In this document: positions 33,964 to 44,729 of the stretch, one piece after another | Numbering within the stretch: position 1 is the stretch's first letter | How the letters are laid out: each line of letters starts with the position of its first letter | Origin: Ustilaginoidea virens | Taxonomy: Eukaryota > Ascomycota > Sordariomycetes > Hypocreales > Clavicipitaceae | Assembly: GCF_000687475.1 (NCBI RefSeq) | Contig: NC_057316.1 | Span: 186,001-250,000, forward strand | Length of the DNA stretch: 64,000 bases | Direction: 5' to 3' | Notes under the pieces: model-generated | What the model was told of the DNA's origin: nothing | What the model saw: only the letters and a program-made list of their open reading frames with translations | Databases searched by the model: none | Made by a program: the position numbers and the translations under genes

Positions 33964-35510
33964 ATGAAAAGCTGGCTGAAACAGTCGGGAGCGGTGGGCT
34001 TGGACGGTCTCGAACTTGCCGATTTCCCAGCCACCGGGCGTGGCGTTCGAACACGGAAGCTCTTCAAGCAAGGACAAAATATCCTCACCATCCCATGTCG
34101 CACTCTCTGGACGGTCGAGCACGCACATGCTGATGCCATTCTCGGGCCAGCTCTTCGCTCAGCAAGTCCACCCCTATCAGTCGACGACACACTGGCTATT
34201 TACATTCTCTTTGTCCGGTCGCACGATTCTGGATACGATGGCCTGCGAAGCCACGTGGCGGCGTTGCCTGCGAGCTACTCTTCAAGCATCTTCTTCACAG
34301 AGGACCAGTTGAAAGTCTGCGCCGGGACGTCATTGTATACCGCCACAAGGCAGCTGCAGCAACGCGTCGAGGACGATTACAGAGACCTGGTCGTTCGAGT
34401 ACTTGGGCCGTATCCAGATCTTTTCCCGCTAGACAGGTTCACCGTCAAAGATGTAAGTACAGTATCATGCATGCCGGATCGGTCTCGCCAGTAAACTACT
34501 AATGCTGCCTTTTTTTCTTTTTCTTCTTTTCCAGTACAAGTGGGCCCTTTGCACTGTATGGAGTCGTGCGATGGATTTCGTACTGCCCGACGGAAAGTCA
34601 GTTCGACTTTTGGCGCCGTTCGCAGACATGCTGAACCACTCGTCCACGGCTAAGCAGTGTCATGTCTACGATGCGACGTCGGGAAACTTGTCCGTCCTTG
34701 CGGGGAAAGACTACGAAGCCGGGGATCAGGTATGTCCGCCTTATTCTGCGATGGCATCAACTCGTGCGCTTACTCTGGAGTGTTCTTTGTCAGGTGTTTA
34801 TCAATTATGGGCCTAGCCCGAATAATCGACTGTTACGTCTCTACGGCTTTGTCGTACCGGGCAACCCCTACGACAGCTATGATCTCGTTCTTACCACGCA
34901 CCCCATAGCTCCCTTTTTTGAGCAGAAGCAGAAGCTTTGGGCATTGTCTGGACTCGGTTCGACCTCTACCATCACCCTCACTCTCGCCGACCCGCTACCG
35001 AAAGACGTTCTTCGATACCTCCGTATTCAGCGATTGGACGAAACAGACGTCGCCGTCTTGGCGCTTCAGCAAGCCAATGCTACCGCCACCAAAATCAGCC
35101 ATTCAAACGAAGTGCAAGTCCTGCGGTTCCTGGTGGAGTCGATAGGCGGTCTTTTGGAGAGTTTCGGAGCTCGGCTGGAGAAGCTAGAAGAGCAGCTCGC
35201 GGAGGGCGTTTATTCTCCGGGAGGAAATGCTTGGGCGGCGGCGCACGTTAGCGTGGGCGAACAGCGGGTGCTGAGAATGGCGAGAAGGAGAGCGGAGGAT
35301 TTGCTAGCGGCGATGGAGAGCGGCAGCGGGAACGGCAGGGGTTCGCTTTCGGCACAGGGGCGGTGCGCGAATTGCCAAGAGGTTTCTGCGCAGTTGATGT
35401 TGTGCGGGAGGTGCAAATCGGTCATGTACTGCGGTCGGACATGCCAAGTTGCTCAGCACAAGGAGCACAAGGTACCATGTCGAGCAGCAGCTGCCAAGAA
35501 TAGCTTTTAG
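33964..35510 (+). CDS. SET-domain protein (LSMT/SETD3 type) with C-terminal MYND zinc finger
   Basis: The inferred CDS is join(33964..34452, 34535..34729, 34794..35510), encoding 466 aa. Both introns are phase 0 with GTAAGT/GTATGT donors and CCAG/TCAG acceptors. The N-terminal SET part begins with ATGRGVRTRKLFKQGQNILT. The core motifs ADMLNHSS and YEAGDQVFINYGPSPNN plus LLRLYGFV are those of split-SET lysine methyltransferases related to Rubisco LSMT and SETD3. A Rubis-subs-like helical region follows. Residues 419-457 fit the MYND consensus exactly: C419, C422, C432, C435, C441, C445, H453, C457. The expected role is S-adenosylmethionine-dependent lysine (or histidine) methylation with MYND as a protein-binding module. 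In classical SMYD proteins the MYND interrupts SET; here it is appended at the C-terminus. Confidence 0.87.
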
Positions 35511-36658
35511 CTACAAGGCGTGTGTTTTGAGCCGGACACGAATGCATCTAACGTGCAAATAACGCCTAGAGACTGGGTCGGGTCGCGCACACGGGGGGTT
35601 AGGGTTAAGGGTTAGGTGATAAGGGGGAGACTGACGCGCATAGGTCCCAACGGCGGCAAGTTAAACACTTCCTCCGATTCTGCAGATCGGTGACCCTGCC
35701 GTCGCCACTCACTGCATTTTGCAAGCGGGCCAGTTGGCTGCGATAGTTCCGAACCTCAACGACTACTACTGTTTGAGCCGGTTGTCAGGAGCCGCTCTAG
35801 GAAACCCCTCGGCCGACCGCGCGGCACTGCGGTCGAGACTAGAGCCAAGGATGAGTTGAAGGAATGAGCAAGGAATAGAGCTGTATCGCGGGTCTTTCTC
35901 CAGATGCGGCTACCATCGCCTCCCCTACCCGTGGGAGATAAAGAGCAGCCGAATCCTGGTGTCATGAGTTTCACCTGAAGCAATATATACTTTATTGTTG
36001 CCTCATTTGTCACATACGACCACAGCCGCTTGAGAACTTTGGATCCCGTTCGATCTCCGGTAAATAAGCAAGCGAGCGCCAGATTAGTAGTTGGGTCGGT
36101 GACGACCAGCGAATCCCTGGTGTTGTATGTTTTTTACTGTTACTTTTTTTTTTCCCCTCTTGAAAATTTTTTCCCGCAGCTTTTTTCTCTTGTTTCCTTT
36201 TTTTTTTATAAATAAAAGTGCTCCTAATGTGAGCCCCCGGATACGCTACCATACAGTGTCACTTTCCTCGAGATAAGGACTGCTGAGAACAAAGACGTAT
36301 CGGCAGTGAACTTGTGCGATGCCTGGAATGCAAGCTGATTCAGAGCCAGAGACAAAACTACTTTGATGCCCTTGCCTTTATAAAGCTGTCCTTCTTAGGT
36401 GATAGTGCAAAGAAAGGAAGAAATGGTATGATCATACTGGGGAGATTCTGGTTCAACTTGACTTGAATTACTCGGGGCCACACATGTATCGATCAAGCAT
36501 GTACCACGGCGGCGCCCTTACCTGACACTGCAGACTTCGATGGCTCAGCGTAGCCTGCTTTCCGCCTCTTGCAGAACACGGGCAAAGGCTGCGGATAATG
36601 AGTCCTTGTTCTTTGAGAAATAAATGTCCTAGCTATGTGCACTTTTAAAATTACAAGT
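35511..36658. other. Convergent intergenic region
   Basis: No supported gene. It contains a short telomere-like tract (35596-35617, separate entry) and T-rich low-complexity DNA near 36140-36210. Confidence 0.45.
35596..35617 (+). repeat. Interstitial telomere-like TTAGGG tract
   Basis: Reads GGGTTAGGGTTAAGGGTTAG, about three TTAGGG units, one with an extra A. TTAGGG is the usual filamentous-fungal telomere repeat. It is short enough that chance or a healed break are both possible. Confidence 0.6.
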
Positions 36659-37099
36659 TTATTTCGGACCCGTGTTTTTCCCAGTACCCGCCTCTCTATT
36701 CTCCTCCAGCTGCATCATGGCCTGGTGTATGAAATCATCCAGCTGATCCTTTGGAATGGGATGATCCGAGTTATTACCAGACATGCTGAGGGTGGTTAAA
36801 GCATCGGCGGCCATTTCATCCAATCCTTTGCTTAGATAGTTACTCAACCTCGAGACATACTCACTAATTATGACCCTGTACGGGTTGAGGCCAATGAGCT
36901 GAGGGCGGTTCGGTCGCCAAAGGGCAAAAATGGTTTTAGCAAAAGCGTCTTTGGACTCCTGGTCGCTGAAAGAGTCGACTGCCAGCAAGTAAAGGTTCTT
37001 GACGTTAGGGTCCCGCTTGAAAACGGCGGAAACGGCGGAAACGGAGGTAGCATAAAAGAGGCCTGCCAAGGCCATGCTGACGAGAAAGAAGGGCTTCAT
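36659..37099 (-). CDS. Small secreted protein, unknown family
   Basis: A single exon encodes 146 aa. The N-terminus MKPFFLVSMALAGLFYATSV is a strong signal peptide with probable cleavage after SVSA. A KR dibasic pair follows within ten residues (AVFKRDPN), as in a Kex2-processed propeptide. The mature part is mainly helical in character (KDAFAKTIFALW, DDFIHQAMMQLEENRE) with no Cys. I do not recognise the family. It is the last gene before the repeat block; only about 550 bp separate its start from the first mobile element. Confidence 0.65.
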   Translation of the reverse strand: MKPFFLVSMALAGLFYATSVSAVSAVFKRDPNVKNLYLLAVDSFSDQESKDAFAKTIFALWRPNRPQLIGLNPYRVIISEYVSRLSNYLSKGLDEMAADALTTLSMSGNNSDHPIPKDQLDDFIHQAMMQLEENREAGTGKNTGPK

Positions 37100-37652
37100 C
37101 TTGGGGCGATAGGGGGCGGCAAGAGGCTTGCTGGGGGGTGCTGGTAGGTAGGAAGCTTGGGGAACCCCGTTTCAATGGAAGGATGGTATTGGGGATGCGA
37201 GCTTGCGAGAACAGAGTTGGACGAGGCCAGCCATAGAGGGCGGGGATCGGCCACGACATATTCTCGTGCTTTGCCGCAGCCATGATGAGTAAAACATCGC
37301 ACCATGTAAGGTGAGGCTCTCACCAGGTCACCCTTGGGATCGAGGCTCGTCGCTTTCCCTCCGGCTCCGGCTTTTCCCAAGGCGCACCAATAGGCCGGCT
37401 GGAGCGTCTCTTGCCGCTGCCTTTCCCGTCGGCTCTGCTGCCGGGGAGAGGCAACTTTGGTGTCTGCAGTTCAGCGCGATAGCCGCGCCACAGAAATCCC
37501 GGTTCGTAGCTTGCTTCCTCGCCTTGTTTGGGTGTTTTGTCCAAGCACAGTGAAGCGAAGGTAGCCCGGCGGGTAAGTATTAGTCTGACTTAGCTGCTGT
37601 AATCTACCTACCAGGTACCTAGGTACCTAATGTACCTACCTAGGTACCTTAG
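37100..37652. other. Island edge with AGGTACCT palindromes
   Basis: Promoter side of the 146-aa gene, then a run of overlapping AGGTACCT / CTAGGTACC palindromes (37608-37650). Similar GGTACC sequence resumes on the far side of the TRIM-like element (38026-38045), so that element appears to have inserted within the palindrome run. Confidence 0.6.
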
Positions 37653-38024
37653 TGTTGCACCAAAAGTGTGACGCCACACAATGTGTGACTTTATTGGGTA
37701 TTATGTACTGCGATACGCCCCCCAGTTTTGCTAGCTAGGTCAATAGGTAGGAAGCTGATATACTTCACTACATTAAGGGAATATTTCTTAAGTGCATAAC
37801 CCTATTATAGCACTTTTTGGAGCTTAGCTACTGGGTTTGGGTGTGGTTGGTTACTAATGATCTGACCAGGATTCGAGCCTACAGCCTTAACCCACGTGCA
37901 ATTTGCACAGATATTAGGAAGTTACAGGTTTTAGTAAGACCATCCCTCCCGGGCTCATAACTGTTGCACCAAAAGTGTGACGCCACACAATATGTGACTT
38001 TATTGGGTATTATGTACTGCGATA
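37653..38024 (-). mobile_element. TRIM-like miniature LTR element
   Basis: Two direct repeats of 63 bp, 37653-37715 and 37962-38024, differ at about one base. They are flanked by the 5-bp duplication CTTAG (37648-37652 and 38025-38029). Read on the minus strand, the first LTR is followed by GTTATGAGCCCGGG, complementary to the anticodon stem-loop of initiator tRNA-Met (the half-tRNA primer used by copia-type elements). The last LTR is preceded by a purine run, ACTGGGGGG. The internal part is 246 bp and non-coding. Terminal repeats, primer site, polypurine tract and duplication together define a non-autonomous LTR element. Confidence 0.8.
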
Positions 38025-38045
38025 CTTAGGTACCTAGGTACCTAC

Positions 38046-38885
38046 GCGCGCCACCCCGTGTCCTGGTGACTGTCTGTGACCGCCCTCAACAGCCCTTGAC
38101 CGCCTATGACAGGGGTCGTGACAATATTAAAGGATATGACTATCATGACCATAAAAGATACTATTCAGACCCTTGCATGACTGTTCGGATGGTTATTCTA
38201 TTGATACCTAACATTAATGTAGTAGCTGTAACTACTATAAGTTGATTAAATGAGCAATAAGGCTGCGATGCTATCTTAATCTATCCTACTGTTGATAATC
38301 GTAGACTGACTTACGACACTACTATCAGCATCCCACTATTATATTGCCTATAAAAAGTCGATTGCGTGAGCGATAGTTATGCACGCACTATAACTGTCAG
38401 TCAACGAAAAGACACTTATTGTGATAGTAATTATCCTTTAGTAAGACTAAGAGATAATAGTGACATTTATAGATAGCCGTGATAGTCATAGCGATAAAAG
38501 ACTATATCTAGGTTATAAATATATGCTAACCGACACGATTCCTATGATGTATAACTCTTTTAGGCTGACCGATACGATTTTATAATACGCAACTCTTTTA
38601 GCCGATACGATTTTATAATACGCAATTCTTTTAGGCTAACCGATACGATTTTATAATGCGTAATTCTTTTGGGCTAAACGATACGATTCCTATAATATGC
38701 AACTCTTTTGGGCTAACCGATACGATTTTATGATGCGCAATTCTTTTAGGCTGACCGATACGATTCCTATAATGCGCAAATTCTATTAGGCTCTAACCGA
38801 TGCGTATTATGATATATAAGACTATAATAATAGACTTAGTTTATTGTATAAAACGTAGGATAGAAGCCGCCTTAATTATTATACT
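38046..38885. repeat. AT-rich relic with a ~39-bp tandem array
   Basis: The left part is RIP-like sequence without a gene. At about 38525-38815 the unit CCGATACGATT...GCGCAATTCTTTTAGGCT recurs seven to eight times with a 38-40 bp spacing (one short 32-bp step), at about 38531, 38571, 38603, 38641, 38679, 38718, 38757 and 38797. Confidence 0.75.
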
Positions 38886-39139
38886 TATGACGGACTAGCC
38901 CTAGGGCTACTGCGAATAGGCGTTAATCGGATGTATTAATAAAACTAAGGAGGAAGGGAGAAGAGCCCGAATCGGGTCCCTTCTGCAGCCTATATATATC
39001 CGTATATGGCGCGGGCTAGAGCCCTAACGTTACCCTATAGGCCCGCGCGTCTATTTTATATTATCCGTTCCGGACTAGGTATAGGCGCAGCCCGAGCCTT
39101 AGTCAATCTATAATATAGGTATAGCCCGAGTCTATAATA
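38886..39139 (-). repeat. 3' LTR of the gypsy element
   Basis: 254 bp, the partner of 44272-44525. It contains CCCGAATCGGGTCCCTTCTG and GGCGCAGCCCGAGCCTTAGT. Confidence 0.9.
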
Positions 39140-42100
39140 TACCCCCCTTCTCCGGGAAAGATTTTATCCGTTCTGTATTGGAGTTGCTATAGGGTTCGGC
39201 CGGGTCTATTATATGTCTAAATATCCCCCTATTTAGCCTTAAATGCCTCCCGTGCTATAGTATCCTTAAAGTTCTCTAGTGGTTCTTAAGTCGGCGAATC
39301 GTATCCTTTCTATTTTATTAGTATATTACGTTTATCGCTACGACCCTAAGCGTTTTTAGTAGTTAGTATCTTTTTGACCTTAAATTCCTTATATAGGGCA
39401 TTAGAGTCCTTTAGTAGGACTAATAGGGGGCCGGGCCTAATATCTATAAGTATTTAGCTCGGCAGTAGGTCGGATGCAGTATATTCTATAAGATTAACGT
39501 AAAAAACTAGGTGGATACCATTAGGAATATTAAGTCGGATATTAAGCGGTAATAGGATAGCTATAATAGTATACTTAGTAGATACCCAATTAAGCTTTTT
39601 ATAAGGCTAGTTAGTCTTAATATTCTATAGGCTTAGCCAGACTTAATCTCTAATTTAATAGCGTTCCGTTAGGCATTAGGAGCGGTTTATCGCATCTTAC
39701 TACTACTACTAAATAAAGGCGATAGCGGCCTAAGCGAGTTCGCCCCCCTCCCGTATTATAGCTAGGAAGTATACTATATACCCCTTAGGGGTCGTTAAAT
39801 TTAGTATAATATCGGGGGGAGGTACTATAATAGGAGAGTTGAAGCTATTTAGGAGATAGTTCGGACTATATCTAGTAATTAAAAAAGTATAGTTATTTAG
39901 AGCGTATTAATAAATCGCGAGATATTAGGGCTAATTATATTGGTCGAATGCTACCTTAATGTATAAGATAGCTTAAACCTCCTGGTTTATATGCTTTATG
40001 CTACTATCGGTCTGTAGGTAGTATATAATCGAGAGGAGTTAGTCGGTCCTAATAGCCTTATATATCGTAATTTAAAATTAACCTACCTAATCTGAACCTC
40101 TATTGCTAATAATTTAAGCGGGGAATCTATAGTGCCGCTATTAGTAGTCGAGAAACCGGTCTGTATAATCCTCTACTTGCATTAAGTATATCGCCTTAAG
40201 CTAAACGTATTTAGATAGGCGGTCGGTAATAACTATTAGGTAATATAGGTTGGAGGCATTATAGGCTAGGAGGTTAGTTATAAAATCAATAGAGATTTAA
40301 GACTAAAACCGATCTAGGATCGGTAAAGGCTAAAGTAGGCCTTATCGCAATTAGCGACTTTTATATGCCCTATAGTATTAATAATTCTGAACGAATTAAG
40401 CTATTTTAGATAATATATTATCGAAGTAGTAGTTTTATCGTAAGAATTAGAAGGTTATATTCTTCTTTAGGTGCCCTACGGTAGGGGAGTTATAGTATTA
40501 TTAGATTACTATAGTTATTAATGGCTCGAACGAAGGGAGCTAAATCTAGCCCTAGTAGAATAGCGCTCTATAGGCATTTAGGGTATAATTTGTGATCTGC
40601 TCTTTAGTTTTTACCTTTATAGAGAATCGTTATTCTCTATTCGCTATAGCCTTCTACTAGGCCTAATATAGTTTATCCTTAGCTATAGCTTAATCCTAAA
40701 GCGCCTATAGGTATATATTGGTGAAGACCTAAGAGCTGTTAGGTAGGGAGATACTAATCGATAAAGCCGCTATTAGTATATCCTTTATTATACCTAGGTT
40801 TATAATCGGTCGGTCTTCTATTAGGTCTAACTAGACCTTTATTGGGTCTGCCTCTATAGTAGAGATAGATAGTGGTTAAAGGATTTAGCTAAATCTTAGA
40901 GCTATATTATCTGCCTTTTACTCCTATCGCGAGAGGGCGTTAGGGTATTAGGCTTATAAGCCAGGCTAATATCGAAGATAGAAATTAAAAAGGGCTAAGG
41001 TCTCGGCCTATTGCGCTTAGTATTTTAATATCTCTTTTAGTTAAGCGAAATACTTAAGGTTCTTATAGTCTATAAGGATTATAAATAAAGTAGTAATAGA
41101 ATAGAGTTTAGTAAATTACGCCTTAAGGTATAAAATAACGGTAAGCAGCTCCTTATTATAGATAGTATAATTCTATTTAGCTTTTATAAGCTATGCTGAG
41201 TGGTATATAATTAGGTAAAGTGTTTTATCCTCCCCGATCTAAGAGAGGTAGCCGCTAAAAGCTATACTAAAGCTATCTGCCTTAAGGATTATTTCTTTCT
41301 TAGGGTCCTATTAGGTAAAGACTAGGTATAAAATAAAGTACTATTTAAGCGCTTAAAAAGCCTTTTTTTCCTCTTTAAGCTATTAAAAGGGAATACCCTT
41401 CTATATTAGCTAAACTAAAGGCTCTGCTAAATAAAAGAAGTTCGGGATAAAATCGCAATAGAAATTTACAAACCCTAGAAAGCTCTAAATACCTTATAAT
41501 TTTATAGGGGCTTTTTATTTTTAGATCGCTTTAATCTTCTTAAGGTCTAATCGGATCTCCTTCTTTATTACTATAATAAAACTAAGGTAGTATACCTCTT
41601 TTACTGCGAAGTTATATTTATCGAGATCTAGATTTAGGCCGGTATTTTATAAGCGCCTAAGGATAACCCTAATATAGTCTATATATTCCTACCGTAAGCC
41701 TTTAGTATAAACTAAAACGTTATTTAGGTAAATAGTAGTAAAATCCCCTAATAAGTCCCCTAAGGCCCTATTAATATATTGCTAGAATATCGTAGGGGCC
41801 TTAATTAGGCTAAAAGGGGTTATTAACTACTTAAAGAGGCCGAAATAGGTCTGGAATACAATTAGGTATTTATCGCCTTTAGCGATATAGATCTTATAGA
41901 ACGCGGTGCGGATATCTACCTTTATAAACTATATCGCCTAAGATAGGGAATATAATATCTCCTTAATTAAGGGAAGGGGGTATTAATCTTACGCTATAAC
42001 TTTATTTAGGGCCCGATAATTTACATAAAAATATTATCTGCTATTTGCTTTTCTTGCGAGTAGGACTAGTACTACTACTAAGGAGGAGCTCGTATAGATT

Positions 42101-44271
42101 TATCCTTTATCTATAAGGTTGGTTACCTATTTCTAAACCTTAAATAACTAATCCTACGGTATATTATATAGTAGTCCCTATAGGAGGTCGGGTAGCCCCC
42201 TATCTAGGGTCGGTTTAAGCTTAATATAGTAATTAAGCGTGCCTTAGTACGGTAGGAGGCTAAAGGCCTTTATCTTATTAAAGAGGTCGGTAAAATCTTA
42301 AAGCTTAGGCGGTAAGGTCTATAGCTAGGCTAGGGGGGAAATTAAATTCTAATAAGGCAAGAGTATAATATAGAGGATATATATAAGCTCCTATAGGCTC
42401 GTAGAGAAGAAAGAGGTTAAATTATCTTAGGTATATACTATGCATTGTAATATACTATAAAAGACCGATCTAAAGATGTTAATTGCGGTAGGCCTAGAGG
42501 ATTAAATAGTTAATTCCTTTATAAAAAAGCCACTAATAGCTCTAATTCTTAGTTAGCGCTACTTCGCCTATAGTTTGATATTATAGTGCTCTATCTAAAG
42601 TAATTTTAGAATAATATCGCAGGTAAGGCCTAGGATAATATATAGCATTATAGCTAATAGCTATCTATCGATATCGATATCGATATAAACGATATAAGTA
42701 ATTAAGGGGGTAGCTTATTACTCCCCCGATTGGCTCTTTATATCTATTGCGATCCTAAGTTTCTTACGAGATAGTAGGCAAATAGGCTAAAGTCTTAACC
42801 TTTAGACGGTTCTTTTACTTATCGCACTATAGTAGTTATAACTAGAATTAATTAGAGTATCGATAAAGGTAAAATTATTATATAATATCGGGACTAAAAA
42901 GGGGTATCTATCTATACGGTCCTTAATATTATTAATCTCTTTTATATAGTATTCCTATTGTGACCTAGCTAAAGGCTAGGTGCGCTTTTTAAGCCTTTTT
43001 GCGAGATTTAGCTTAAAGGCTAGTCTTTTCCCTAGGAATCGCTATTATTACTATCTTTAAGCTTAGCGATTTATAAGGCTTCTACGGCCTTTAGGTCTAT
43101 AGAAGCTATAATTATCTTTAGTAGGGGCCGGGCCAGCCTTAGCTTATACTCTAGTATTTTATAGCTGGCATCCCTATATTAGGTATAAAGTGACTTCTAG
43201 TAGCGCTCCTTAAGGACTTCCCTTAAAACCTATAGCGCCCTCTTATTAGGAAACCTTCGCTTGCCTTTCGAACCTAGCTTATAGACGCCTATTATAGGCA
43301 TATTATTATCCTTATCTTGGGCAGTTGTCTATAGATCTTAGGCATTATCGTTATAATCCTAGGAAGGGTCTATATAGCGCTTTATAGTAAGACTTATCTC
43401 TAGGTCGATAGCGATTTTATAATACCGTACGATAGCCGCCTTATAGTCTTTATGGGAGACCCTTAGGCTAATAATTTTATCTAATATATAAGGGTTAAAG
43501 GCAGATTAGAGTATTTTTAGCTTAACTGACTTAGGCTACCTAAGCCCCCCTATTAATACTAATTTCTCTTTAAAGTATATAAAGAAGGTAGAAAAGGGTT
43601 CTTTTAGCGCCTAATAGAGGGTATACTTAAGCTTACTAATCGTATATTCCTCCTAATATAGGTCTTTAAAGAGTCGCTATAGGTAGTTAAAGAAAGCTAT
43701 AGGGCGGTAATAAAGGGCTATACTATTCTTAAAGAATACCGCGACTTAGGATTAGACTATAGCTGAGAGGTTTTAGTAAATAAATATCTATTAGGTCTTA
43801 TCGTTACCGATAAAGTCTTAATCGATCTCTAATTTATACTCTATAAAGGTCTTCTATATGGTAAATATAGCCTTTTTACTATTAAAGGGTTCCCCGACCG
43901 GTATCGGCTTACGCTTAGGTCGGGTTTCCTCTAGGGTTAGGATAGAGTTAGTCTAGGACCGGTCGGGGGTTATTATAGGGGCTAGCGATAGTTGTTATTG
44001 CATCTAGTCGATAAGGGCTAGTATCTGACGCTCAGTCTGTTCGGCCTGAGCGTGTATCTAATGCTTACTCTCCTAGCTTTAGGATAGCTATTCTTAGAAC
44101 CTTATATTAAGGACTTCTATAGTATTAGTAATTGACTTTTATTAAGCGGCCTATTAATAAGCGGAGGCGCATCAGGCATTATCTAAGCCTATAGTATTCT
44201 ATAAGGGCCCTATATCTATTATCGGTAGTTATATATGATATAATAATAAGGGTTGAGAGAGTTTTATTAAT
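39140..44271 (-). pseudogene. Gypsy gag-pol, decayed
   Basis: No intact frame survives, but domains read through stops in the expected order on the minus strand: a gag-like region (about 43900-43400), reverse transcriptase with the active-site strand at 41704-41742 reading YLNNVLVYT in place of the canonical YLDDVLVYT, an integrase core (about 40310-40190, ISIDFITNL and VITDRLSKYV), and near 39270 a chromodomain-like WEPLENF end (with one stop). Both catalytic Asp codons of the YxDD box are now Asn, as expected from G-to-A change. The element is dead. Confidence 0.8.
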
Positions 44272-44525
44272 TATGATGGACTGGCCCTAGGGCTATTGCG
44301 AATAGGCGTTAATCGGATATATTGATAAAACTAAGAAGGAAGGGAGAAAAGCCCGAATTAGGTCCCTTCTGCAGCCTATATACATCCGTATGTAGCACGG
44401 GCTAGAGCCCTAACGTTGCCCTATAGGCCTACGCGTCTACCTTATATCATCCGTTCCGGACTAGGCATGGGCGCAGCCCGAGCCTTAGTCAATCCATGAC
44501 ACGGGCATAGCCCGAGTCCGTGATA
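44272..44525 (-). repeat. 5' LTR of the gypsy element
   Basis: 254 bp, the partner of 38886-39139. It retains more C and G than the left copy. Confidence 0.9.
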
Positions 44526-44729
44526 ATACTTATCGCAAGACTATAATTCCAGCCTAATACTCTATCTTTAGCTTACGCGGCTACAGTCAAGAAAGTATCA
44601 CTTATGAGATCTTAAAACTAATATTTAAACGCCTGGTTTTTAGTTCTACGCGTATGCGCATATTGTAAGCAAAGCCAATCTATTACCAATTATCTCGCCA
44701 TTCCTATCTAAAAGTGTCAAATGTAAAGA

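Larger units (their letters stand above)
38886..44525 (-). mobile_element. Full-length RIP-inactivated Ty3/gypsy retrotransposon
   Basis: LTRs of 254 bp at 38886-39139 and 44272-44525 flank the element, with the 5-bp duplication ATACT outside (38881-38885 and 44526-44530). A purine tract ending in GGGGGGTA precedes the 3' LTR (left end, minus orientation). The total length of 5640 bp is normal for the superfamily. The LTRs differ mainly by C/T and G/A transitions. Confidence 0.9.

Noticed and set aside
37855..37905. tRNA-like T-arm (GGATTCGAGCC)
   Set aside because: No acceptor, D-arm or anticodon stem can be folded around it, and it lies inside the TRIM-like element.
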